Below, piece after piece: positions 55,360-63,267 of a stretch of 64,000 nt of DNA. Origin of the DNA: GCA-002726655 sp046582185 (GTDB lineage: Bacteria > Pseudomonadota > Gammaproteobacteria > Pseudomonadales > Azotimanducaceae); the NCBI GenBank assembly GCA_046582185.1, contig JAYGEX010000019.1, forward strand, positions 1 through 64,000, written 5' to 3'. The position numbers and the translations under genes were made by a program. Below the pieces are notes generated by a model. The model was given only the letters and a program-made list of their open reading frames with translations. It did not search any database and was not told the origin of the DNA. How positions within the stretch are numbered: position 1 is the first letter of the stretch; the number at the start of each line of letters is the position of its first letter.

Positions 55360-55375
55360 ATGCCTACGACGATTA

Positions 55376-55407
55376 ATGGTTAAGACAATTCATGATTAAG
55401 ACAATAA
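55376..55407. repeat. 16-bp tandem duplication before the AI-2E permease gene
   Basis: ATGGTTAAGACAATTC and ATGATTAAGACAATAA are adjacent, with a partial third copy (ATGATTACAG). The array ends about 30 bases before the permease start. Confidence 0.7.
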
Positions 55408-55435
55408 ATGATTACAGTATTCAGCGGCTGACGTA

Positions 55436-56524
55436 ATGACAACTCTTCAAAAAACGTTCTCACTATTGTTTCTCGGAATTGCACTGGCTACGGTGTATTT
55501 GCTGCAGCCGATCCTGACACCCTTCTTCGTGGGCATTGTCCTGGCTTACCTCGGTGATCCCATTGTTGATCGCCTGGAGAATCTTGGGGTCGCCAGGATC
55601 GGGGGCGTTGTACTCGTCTTCGTGGTATTTCTATCCATTCTTATGGGTGGCACTTTTGTGGTTGTGCCGATGCTGTTTCGGGAGATATCGACCCTGATCC
55701 ACGATATCCCGCAGAATATTTTAGTTCTGCAAAGTACGGCCAGCCCGTATCTCCTGGATCTATTTGGAGTTGATCCATTTGATCTAAACCTGGATTCCCT
55801 AAGGGAGCAGCTGGCCTCCAATTGGCAAAAGGCCGGCGGCATTGCAGGGAAAATCATTAGTGAAGTTACGGCATCTGGTTTCGTGCTGATCACCATCGTT
55901 GCCAATGTTGCACTGACGCCAGTGGTTGCGTTTTATATGCTTCGTGACTGGGACAAAGTGATGTTCTCCATCCGCGATATGATACCTAGAGACTTGGTAG
56001 ATGATGTGGTTGCGCTAACCAGGGAATGTGATGAAGTCCTGAGCGCATTTCTTCGTGGTCAAATGTTGATCATGATACTTCTTGGGTTTATCTATGCGCT
56101 TGGCCTGACGATGGTTGGCTTAAAGCTCTCCTTTCTAATTGGGATGATCGCGGGACTCGCCAGCATCGTCCCCTACCTTGGTTTTTTTGTGGGCATTATT
56201 GCCGCAATAATTGCCGCGGCTTTTCAGTTCCAGGACATGGCTCACATACTTTACGTCGCCATCGTGTTTGGCGTTGGTCAGATGCTCGAAGGAATGGTGC
56301 TAACGCCTCTGCTGGTGGGCGACAGAATAGGCTTGCACCCTGTGGCTGTCATATTTGCGGTACTTGCGGGCGGCCAGCTCTTTGGATTCATTGGTGTTTT
56401 ACTGGCCCTGCCAGTTGCCGCGGTGATAATGGTTTTTATCAGGCACCTACATCAGAGCTATGTTCAAAGTGAGTATTATACGAAGCAAGAGCCTGATGGT
56501 ATTGATGAGCAACTTAGCCAGTGA
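55436..56524 (+). CDS. AI-2E family transporter (PerM-like)
   Basis: 362 residues, about eight helices with the family's long middle loop. Typical segments: TPFFVGIVLAYLGDPIVDRLE, ALTPVVAFYMLRDWD, GLASIVPYLGFFVGI and LLVGDRIGLHPVAVIFAVLAGGQLFGFIGVLLALPVAA. Members export or exchange small molecules; the name does not prove AI-2 transport. Ends with a TGA that overlaps the hda ATG by one base. Confidence 0.9.
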   Translation: MTTLQKTFSLLFLGIALATVYLLQPILTPFFVGIVLAYLGDPIVDRLENLGVARIGGVVLVFVVFLSILMGGTFVVVPMLFREISTLIHDIPQNILVLQSTASPYLLDLFGVDPFDLNLDSLREQLASNWQKAGGIAGKIISEVTASGFVLITIVANVALTPVVAFYMLRDWDKVMFSIRDMIPRDLVDDVVALTRECDEVLSAFLRGQMLIMILLGFIYALGLTMVGLKLSFLIGMIAGLASIVPYLGFFVGIIAAIIAAAFQFQDMAHILYVAIVFGVGQMLEGMVLTPLLVGDRIGLHPVAVIFAVLAGGQLFGFIGVLLALPVAAVIMVFIRHLHQSYVQSEYYTKQEPDGIDEQLSQ

Positions 56525-57174
56525 TGAAAGACCAGCTAACCCTGAATTTTCGCTTGCGGGATGACGCGACCTTCGACAACTACATAGGCTCTGCGGCATC
56601 CAAACTTCGTGAAGCTGAGCATCTGACGTTCCTTTATGGTTCCCCTGGCTCCGGAAAATCCCATCTTCTTCAGGCGCTATGTCATGAGACCGCGGGTAGC
56701 AGCATCTATCTTGAAGACCTTGGCTCGCACCAGGCAGACATATTGCATTCACTGGAAAATATTTCGCTTATATGCCTGGACGATATTGATGATGTGATTG
56801 CCATGGAGAGCTGGCAGATTGCATTGTTTAACCTTGTTAACTATGTGAAGGATGGCTCTGGAAGGCTGATCATTGCCGCCAACAAACCCGCATCTGCCAT
56901 TGACTGTACGCTGCCTGACCTGGCTACGCGTCTAAATGCGATGGTTGCCATCGAATCAGAATTGCCAACTGATAGTGAAAAGCTCGCAATCCTGACCAGG
57001 AGAGCGCATCAAAGAGGGTTTGAGTTAAATGATGAAGTGGCACGTTTCATTTTGGGCCGCGCGCCCAGAAACCCTGGCCACCTTATTAAATTGTTGGAGA
57101 AGCTGGAAGTAGAAACATTGCGCCAACAAAAGATAGTGACTATTCCCTTCGTAAAGAAAACACTTCAGCTATGA
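56524..57174 (+). CDS. hda: DnaA regulatory inactivator Hda
   Basis: 216 residues from ATG 56524. Clamp-binding QLTLNF at the N-terminus, Walker A GSPGSGKS, Walker B ICLDDID, sensor 1 IIAANK and a C-terminal AAA+ lid with RGFELNDEVARFILGRAPRNPGHLIKLLEKLE. With the loaded beta clamp it stimulates DnaA-ATP hydrolysis. The Arg finger is in PDLATRLN. Coupled to the permease gene. Confidence 0.95.
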   Translation: MKDQLTLNFRLRDDATFDNYIGSAASKLREAEHLTFLYGSPGSGKSHLLQALCHETAGSSIYLEDLGSHQADILHSLENISLICLDDIDDVIAMESWQIALFNLVNYVKDGSGRLIIAANKPASAIDCTLPDLATRLNAMVAIESELPTDSEKLAILTRRAHQRGFELNDEVARFILGRAPRNPGHLIKLLEKLEVETLRQQKIVTIPFVKKTLQL

Positions 57175-57185
57175 ATAGGCATTTA

Positions 57186-57233
57186 TATGGATTCTCAATT
57201 GGGCTCTTATGTGGACTCTTAAATGGATAGGGC
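57186..57233. repeat. 12-bp tandem array upstream of the MurG-like gene
   Basis: TATGGATTCTCA, ATTGGGCTCTTA, TGTGGACTCTTA and AATGGATAGGGC are spaced exactly 12 bases apart and end 20 bases before the MurG-like ATG. The copies are diverged, sharing TGGRCTCTTA-like cores. Confidence 0.55.
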
Positions 57234-57252
57234 TGAGGTCGAGCACACACCG

Positions 57253-58365
57253 ATGAAGGTGTTATTTACAGGAGGTGGCACTGCCGGCCATGTAACGCCA
57301 AACGTAGCACTCATAGAAGAGCTGCATGGTGACGGTATTCGCTGCGATTATGTCGGTTCGAAGAATGGCATCGAAAATGAAATTATTAGCCAGCTGAATG
57401 ATTCTCCTGCAGGTAGCCCGCAATCAAAAATCGCGTTCCACAGCATCGCCTCGGGAAAGTTACGTCGATACTTTGACTGGCAGAATTTCACTGATCCCTT
57501 TCGCGTAATTCTGGGATTCTTCCAGAGCCTAATCATTTGCCTAAAGCTCCGGCCAGATATGGTTTTTTCGAAGGGCGGCTTTGTTGCTGTCCCGATAGTC
57601 CTTGCGGCGCGGCTGCTGCGTATACCTGTTATTTGTCATGAGTCCGATGTCACGCCGGGGCTTGCCAATAAGATTTGTTTTCCATTCGCTCAGCGAATTT
57701 GCCTGAATTTTTATGAAACAAGGCAGTACTTGTCCGCGAATAATCCAGCGGAAAAGATCGTGGTGACGGGCACACCGATTCGCCGATCCTTGCTCCAGGG
57801 GAACGCTGCAGGAGGAAGACAGGCATTGGGCATTACCGATGCAAAGCCTATCGTGTTGATCTTCGGTGGCAGCCTGGGCTCTGAAGTGATTAATCAGCAG
57901 GTTCGCCGAGTATTGGACAAGCTGACGTCTCAATTCACGATAGTTCATGTTGTCGGTGCTGGGGCTATAGACCATCAGTTCATAAGCAGGCAAGACTATA
58001 TTCAACGAGAATATATAAGCGAAGATTTTGGCGACGTTCTGGCGGCGTCTGAGCTGGTCATTTCCAGGGCCGGTGCCAATTCAATCTATGAGTTACTAGT
58101 GGTCAGGAAGCCGCATATCCTGATCCCCTTGTCGGCGAGGGCGAGTCGAGGGGATCAGCTGGTCAACGCCCGTACTTTTAGGGATGCAGGTTATAGTGAT
58201 GTAATTGAAGAAGAGAACCTAAATGATGAATCATTCCTTCAAGCAATTGAAACGGCATTCGCGAATCGCGAGCAAAGGATGATCAAGTTGGCTGAGTTCG
58301 CCGTGCACGACAGTGTGAGTACTATCACTAAACTTATAAAATCAGCCGCAGCAGGAGAACTTTAA
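57253..58365 (+). CDS. MurG-like glycosyltransferase of Gram-positive type
   Basis: 370 residues from ATG 57253. GT28 fold: FTGGGTAGHVTPN (6-18), FSKGGFVAVPIVLAA, VICHESDVTPGLANKI, IFGGSLGSEVINQQV and ISRAGANSIYELL. The HESDVTPGLANK and SGKLRRYFD...DPF elements match MurG enzymes of Bacillus and clostridia; gammaproteobacterial MurG reads HEQN-AGLTNK. It adds GlcNAc to lipid I. It stands outside any cell-wall cluster, after hda. Either the cell has a second, Gram-positive-type MurG or uses it for another UDP-GlcNAc glycolipid. Confidence 0.85.
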   Translation: MKVLFTGGGTAGHVTPNVALIEELHGDGIRCDYVGSKNGIENEIISQLNDSPAGSPQSKIAFHSIASGKLRRYFDWQNFTDPFRVILGFFQSLIICLKLRPDMVFSKGGFVAVPIVLAARLLRIPVICHESDVTPGLANKICFPFAQRICLNFYETRQYLSANNPAEKIVVTGTPIRRSLLQGNAAGGRQALGITDAKPIVLIFGGSLGSEVINQQVRRVLDKLTSQFTIVHVVGAGAIDHQFISRQDYIQREYISEDFGDVLAASELVISRAGANSIYELLVVRKPHILIPLSARASRGDQLVNARTFRDAGYSDVIEEENLNDESFLQAIETAFANREQRMIKLAEFAVHDSVSTITKLIKSAAAGEL

Positions 58366-58429
58366 GTGCAGTGCTTTCACAACAGCTCTTTCACCATAGA
58401 GCTTTGAAAAGAATGATAGGAGAACAACA

Positions 58430-59854
58430 ATGAAGAGATGGTTAGCCGTCCTGGCGCTGAGTTTAAGCTGGCAAGCGGGGGCATCGGATGACAAGGATGC
58501 AGTGATCGATTATCTGGATAGGCACGCGGATGAATACGCAGAGGTCGCCAATAGTATCTGGGATTATGCTGAGCTGGGGTACCTGGAAACCCGGAGTTCG
58601 AGTTTACTACAGTCAAAACTTACCAGGGCAGGCTTTGAAGTAAGCGCTGGTGTAGCAGGAATACCCACTGCATTTGTAGCGAGCTTCGGCGAAGGCGAAC
58701 CTGTGATAGGTATCCTTGCAGAATTTGATGCCTTGCCCGGAATCTCTCAAGGTGCGTCCGCTACCAGGAAAACTATCGAAGGTAAGCCAGATGGTCACGC
58801 ATGTGGTCATCATCTTTTTGGCGCTGGTTCGACTGCAGCGGCTATCGCCGTCAAAGAGTGGATGCAGAAAAATCAGATCAAAGGCACCATCCGCCTGTAC
58901 GGTACACCGGCAGAGGAGGGCGGCTCTGGCAAAGTTTACATGGTTCGGGCAGGTCTATTTAGTGATGTTGACACGGTAGTGCACTGGCATCCTAGCGGTC
59001 GAAACGCCGCAAACCCGGCTTCAAGCCTTGCTAACAAATCCGCACGGTTTAGATTCAAAGGGATATCCTCCCATGCATCATCCGCACCTGAGCGAGGTCG
59101 TTCTGCTCTCGATGGGGTCGAAGTAATGAACTATATGGTAAACATGATGCGCGAACATGTTCCCCAGGAAACGAGGATTCATTACGTCATTACCAAGGGT
59201 GGTGCAGCGCCTAACGTGGTGCCGGATCTCGCTGAGGTTTATTACTATATTCGGCATCCGAATGCTGAAACATTGAAGGGCTTATGGGATAGGCTGATGA
59301 TTACTTCAGAAGCTGCAGCACTTGGTACGGGCACAACCGTGCATGCGGAAACAATGCATGGCAATCACTCCGTCTTACCGAATGTTGCACTGGCCGAGGT
59401 CATGCATGCAAACCTTACTCGGGTTGGTGGATATTCTTACACTGAAGAAGAGCTTGAATTTGCCAAAACCATCGATCAATCCCTCAACCTCAACAAGAGT
59501 TACCTTGGCTATGAGAACAGGATAGATCCCTTGAAGATGACAGACAGTAAAGGATCTACAGATGTGGGTGACGTCAGCTGGGTTGTGCCAACTGCCGGGC
59601 TGAGAACAGCAACTTGGGTCCCAGGTACATCCGCACATAGTTGGCAGGCCATTGCTGCAGGAAGAACATCAATTGGGGCAAAAGGCATGATGGTGGCGGC
59701 GAAAACCCTCGCACTGACGATGATGGATCTGCTTGAGGATAAAGCACTCATTGAAAGTGCCAAAGAGGAATTTCAGGAGCGGCGAGGATTGAATTTTGAA
59801 TACAAGGCCTTGCTCGGCGACCGCAAGCCTCCGCTTGAGTATCGCCTTCCCTAG
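58430..59854 (+). CDS. M20-family amidohydrolase, exported
   Basis: 474 residues. Signal peptide (MKRWLAVLALSLSWQAGA, cleavage near 18), then an M20 dizinc peptidase: LAEFDALPG, GHACGHHLFG, PAEEGGSGK and a lid domain starting ANKSARFRFKGISSHA, with His and Glu ligands in AHSWQ. It resembles p-aminobenzoyl-glutamate hydrolase subunit B (AbgB) and other indole-acyl-amino acid hydrolases. Strong AGGAG before the ATG. Acts in the periplasm; the amide substrate is unknown. Confidence 0.88.
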   Translation: MKRWLAVLALSLSWQAGASDDKDAVIDYLDRHADEYAEVANSIWDYAELGYLETRSSSLLQSKLTRAGFEVSAGVAGIPTAFVASFGEGEPVIGILAEFDALPGISQGASATRKTIEGKPDGHACGHHLFGAGSTAAAIAVKEWMQKNQIKGTIRLYGTPAEEGGSGKVYMVRAGLFSDVDTVVHWHPSGRNAANPASSLANKSARFRFKGISSHASSAPERGRSALDGVEVMNYMVNMMREHVPQETRIHYVITKGGAAPNVVPDLAEVYYYIRHPNAETLKGLWDRLMITSEAAALGTGTTVHAETMHGNHSVLPNVALAEVMHANLTRVGGYSYTEEELEFAKTIDQSLNLNKSYLGYENRIDPLKMTDSKGSTDVGDVSWVVPTAGLRTATWVPGTSAHSWQAIAAGRTSIGAKGMMVAAKTLALTMMDLLEDKALIESAKEEFQERRGLNFEYKALLGDRKPPLEYRLP

Positions 59855-59897
59855 TCGACGTGGTTCAGGATAGCTGGTTTGGCTATTGGTTTAAGTG

Positions 59898-60911
59898 TTA
59901 GATGCTGTAACCATTCATGGTAACCACAACTTTGCCAATGACCTTTCTTTCTTCGAGCATCTTCATTGCGTCCACGGCTTGCTCCAGGGGAAAGCCAGCA
60001 CAAACGTATGGATCAATTTCCTTATCTTCCAACAACTTGTAGAGTGTGTCCCGTACTCGCTTGCCAAGCTTCGGGTCGCGCCGGCCTATCTCTCCGGCAC
60101 GAACACCTATGACGGATATTTGCTTGATCAGAATATGGTTTACAGCCGCCTTCGGCCATACACCGCTGGTGAAACCGATAGATAATATTCGACCGCCCCA
60201 GTTTATGCAGCGCATTGACTCATCGAATACCGTGCCTCCGACGGGATCGTAAATGACATCAGCACCATTTCCATCCGTTAATTCTTTTACCTTTTCTCTA
60301 AACCCACCCAGCGTTCCGTCCGCCTGAGTATAATTAATGACATGATCGGCACCCCTGGTTTTAACGACTTCCAATTTTTCGTCTGTTCCACCGGTGGCGA
60401 TAACTTTTGCTCCGAGAAACTTTCCAATATCCACGGCGGCCATACCTACGCCGCCGGTTGCGCCATGAACGAGCAGCGTTTCACCTTCCTGAAGCGTACC
60501 TCTAACTGTCAATGCGACATAGGCCGTCAGGTAAGCGGTAGAATAGGAGGCAGCCTTTGCAAATGACAGATCGCCTGGAATGAACTTAACGGTTTCATCA
60601 GGACAATTGACCGCCTCAGAAAATCCGCCGTATCGCATACCTGTGACCACGCGATCACCGGGCTTGTATTTTGTGACCTTTGAGCCGATAGCGCTGACAA
60701 TGCCGGCGAGCTCGCCGCCGGGCGCGAAAGGCATGGGCGGTTTGAATTGGTACTTTCCCTGAATCATTAGCAGGTCGGGGAAGTTTACAGCACAGGCCAT
60801 GACCTGAATCTGAACTTCGCTTTCCGCTGGATCAGCCAGTTCTATTTCTTCCAGATTGATGGACGCGATGTCTTCGCTTATTTCGTGACAGAGAGTTGTT
60901 TTGATCTTCAT
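59898..60911 (-). CDS. quinone oxidoreductase / zinc-type MDR family protein
   Basis: 337 residues from ATG 60911; a TTG at 60932 is possible. N-domain VNFPDLLMIQGKYQFKPPMPFAPGGELAGIV, then the Rossmann fold with VHGATGGVGMAAVDIG and YDPVGGTVFDES. No structural-zinc Cys cluster is seen, so it belongs to the zeta-crystallin/NADPH:quinone reductase type. Alone on its strand, convergent with the M20 gene. Confidence 0.88.
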   Translation of the reverse strand: MKIKTTLCHEISEDIASINLEEIELADPAESEVQIQVMACAVNFPDLLMIQGKYQFKPPMPFAPGGELAGIVSAIGSKVTKYKPGDRVVTGMRYGGFSEAVNCPDETVKFIPGDLSFAKAASYSTAYLTAYVALTVRGTLQEGETLLVHGATGGVGMAAVDIGKFLGAKVIATGGTDEKLEVVKTRGADHVINYTQADGTLGGFREKVKELTDGNGADVIYDPVGGTVFDESMRCINWGGRILSIGFTSGVWPKAAVNHILIKQISVIGVRAGEIGRRDPKLGKRVRDTLYKLLEDKEIDPYVCAGFPLEQAVDAMKMLEERKVIGKVVVTMNGYSI

Positions 60912-61005
60912 ATTTGAACTTACAAAAGGCAACGGAGAGACAAGATATCACAATATTGATATTCTCTCGTGAACCTACATTGGACACGTGGACTCGAGGA
61001 TTGTT

Positions 61006-61230
61006 ATGGAACAGACGACTGGGCAAGACGCCTCCTTTCTGTACAACGAAACACCTAATTGTCCTGTGCATATTGGTGGTTTGATGATCGACGATCCATC
61101 CGCGGTTAATGGGGGTAAGCAGGGCTTTAAGGACATCCTCAAGTTTGTTGAAGAACGGCTGCACCTGGTTAAAACTATCCAATTATGGTGCGACCAAACA
61201 GGACAAAAGCGAATTTCAAATTGTAAGTGA
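61006..61230 (+). pseudogene. wax ester synthase/DGAT N-terminal remnant
   Basis: 74 residues from ATG 61006. The beginning, GQDASFLYNETPNCPVHIGGLMI, DDPS and FVEERLHL, is the N-terminus of WS/DGAT acyltransferases (about 460-500 residues). The HHxxxDG active site and everything after residue 55 are missing; the frame continues as unrelated sequence for 20 residues and stops. This is a truncated gene directly before the phosphotransferase. Confidence 0.65.
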
Positions 61231-61244
61231 CAATCGGAGAAATA

Positions 61245-62270
61245 ATGTCGGAAGGAATAGAAGGAATCGATGAGGGCAAAGTCGTTCCCTGGATCAGGGA
61301 ACGGGTGCCGGTACTTGAAGGTAATGTGAGTTTTTCATTGATTGCAGGTGGGCATTCAAATCTTACTTATAAATGCGAGGACGAGGCGGGCAATCATTAT
61401 GTTCTGCGCCGTCCACCACTTGGCCACGTACTGGAAAGTGCGCATGATATGGGCCGCGAACATAAGATAATTTATGCTTTACAGGATTCAGACATTCCTG
61501 TTCCCAAGGCTTATGGTTTATGTCAGGACAAAGATATCAATGGCGCTGATTTCTATATTATGGATTTTGTCGATGGTCTGGTGCTTAACGACTCAATTGT
61601 TGGAGCGAAGGTAGCCGAGTCCGACCGAAGAGGCGTTGGGCTTCACGTTGCAGATATTCTCTACAAGCTACATACGGTAGATATGGATGCGGTGGGTCTT
61701 GGTGATCTAGGCAGAAAGGAGGCCTATCTCACTCGACAGCTTAAGCGCTGGACGCGGCAGTGGGACGCATCGAAGACGCACGAAATACCTGAAATGGAAG
61801 AGAGTTGCCGAATTTTAACTGAGACCATGCCTGAGCAGATCGGTGCGACAATTGTGCATGGGGACTATCGGCTAGGCAATATGATCGTTAAGGGTGATCG
61901 GGTTGAGGCTATTCTTGACTGGGAGCTATGTACCCTCGGTGATCCGCTGGCGGATGTCGGCTACCTCCTGAACAACTGGGTCTCTCCCGGCGAGATTGAG
62001 CTGGAAGGAGAAGGTGATCAGTCACCTACTGCTGTCGGTGGCTACCTATCGAGAGAAGAATTTTGTCAGATCTATGAAACTAATACCGGCCGGGACCTTA
62101 GTGGGATTAACTACTATCGGGCATTTTCACATTGGCGTCTTGCAGCAATTGGTCAGGGTGTTTACAAGCGTTACCTGGTTGGCGCCATGGGTGAGGATAG
62201 AGATGTTGATCTCGATAAGCAGAAAGAAGGCGTTGCAAAAAGGGCCAGGGCCGCCCTGGAGCTTCTATAA
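61245..62270 (+). CDS. phosphotransferase family protein (APH/ACAD10-11-like)
   Basis: 341 residues from ATG 61245, which has GGAG six bases upstream; a GTG at 61227 is less likely. APH-type kinase fold: YVLRRPPLGHVLESAHDMGREHKII, catalytic HGDYRLGNMIV and metal-binding DWELCTLGDPLADVGY. This form, related to the N-domain of ACAD10/11, is often paired with acyl-CoA dehydrogenases and phosphorylates hydroxyacyl-CoA. Here it follows a WS/DGAT remnant, and no dehydrogenase is beside it. Confidence 0.88.
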   Translation: MSEGIEGIDEGKVVPWIRERVPVLEGNVSFSLIAGGHSNLTYKCEDEAGNHYVLRRPPLGHVLESAHDMGREHKIIYALQDSDIPVPKAYGLCQDKDINGADFYIMDFVDGLVLNDSIVGAKVAESDRRGVGLHVADILYKLHTVDMDAVGLGDLGRKEAYLTRQLKRWTRQWDASKTHEIPEMEESCRILTETMPEQIGATIVHGDYRLGNMIVKGDRVEAILDWELCTLGDPLADVGYLLNNWVSPGEIELEGEGDQSPTAVGGYLSREEFCQIYETNTGRDLSGINYYRAFSHWRLAAIGQGVYKRYLVGAMGEDRDVDLDKQKEGVAKRARAALELL

Positions 62271-62322
62271 ATCTGAAATTCGGACCGGTCACTCGATTTA
62301 GCGTACTTCTGGACGGCAACAA

Positions 62323-63150
62323 CTAGTGAATTGTGGTCGCCTTGGTTTCAAGCGCCAGTAATCGTTTGCTGGCGAGGTTGCGGAGTTGTTCATCTTTAGT
62401 ATCCTGTAATACGCATAGATACGTGTGTTGTGCCAGGCCAACATTACCTTGCATTTCATGAACGGCACCCAACTGGACATTGAATTCCGCACGGTCAGGC
62501 AAGAGCAATAACTGCCGGTCGATGCATGACTTGCTCTGATCCCAGTGTTTTTTCCGCCAGAAGATCTGCTTCAGATTGTCCAGCATTCGAATAAGAATTG
62601 ATTTGTTGCTGGCAACGTCAAAGTAGTCATTCTGTAGCACGGCTTTTGGGCCGGCTATCTGCTTCAGCAGATTGGAACAATCTGGCTTGCTCAGCATTCG
62701 TCCAGAAAAGGGGTCGACGATAACGTGTGTATCTGCGCCATAGCGGATCAGGAAATGCCCAGGAAAGTTAATGCCCTTCACCGAAAGCCCGAGGCGAGCG
62801 CCAAGCGCTATATGGATTAGCGCGAGGGAGATTGGAATCCCGTGGCGAAAATCAATCACCCGATTGAGATAGCTATTACCCGGCTCGTAGTAGTCTTTGA
62901 CGTTACCACTGAATCCTTCTTCCACATGGATAAAATCTATCAATGCATTGACCGAAATACCGTGACCCCTAGTGGCTTGAAACTTGTTCTCAAATTTTGC
63001 AGCCAGATTATCCAGGAGCTTAAGATAATGCTTGATACTTAAATTATCTTCAGTTTCAGCTGCGATTAATAAAGCAGCCTCATCCAGGTCTATCTGCTCA
63101 TCCGGGAGAGCGGCAAGTTCGGCGAATCGCTTTCTGACATCGTTGTCCAT
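62323..63150 (-). CDS. SirB1-type transglutaminase-like/TPR protein
   Basis: 275 residues: N-terminal helices, a SirB1-type transglutaminase-like domain (about 65-165, with LIDFIHVEEGFSGN, DFRHGIPISLALIHI and FPGHFLIRYG, but no Cys at the catalytic place), and tetratricopeptide-like repeats in the last 80 residues. Homologues have no fixed function and are cytoplasmic. It is divergent from the molybdoenzyme gene at the end. Confidence 0.85.
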   Translation of the reverse strand: MDNDVRKRFAELAALPDEQIDLDEAALLIAAETEDNLSIKHYLKLLDNLAAKFENKFQATRGHGISVNALIDFIHVEEGFSGNVKDYYEPGNSYLNRVIDFRHGIPISLALIHIALGARLGLSVKGINFPGHFLIRYGADTHVIVDPFSGRMLSKPDCSNLLKQIAGPKAVLQNDYFDVASNKSILIRMLDNLKQIFWRKKHWDQSKSCIDRQLLLLPDRAEFNVQLGAVHEMQGNVGLAQHTYLCVLQDTKDEQLRNLASKRLLALETKATTIH

Positions 63151-63267
63151 GTCGTAATCTTTGCAAGGATGATGAGGATATGCAATCCTGAAATAGCGCG
63201 TTATTGTCGCGTTCCTCTGTAGTGTATGAGGGTAATGGCCCCCGCGACTGAAATACTGGATTTAAAC

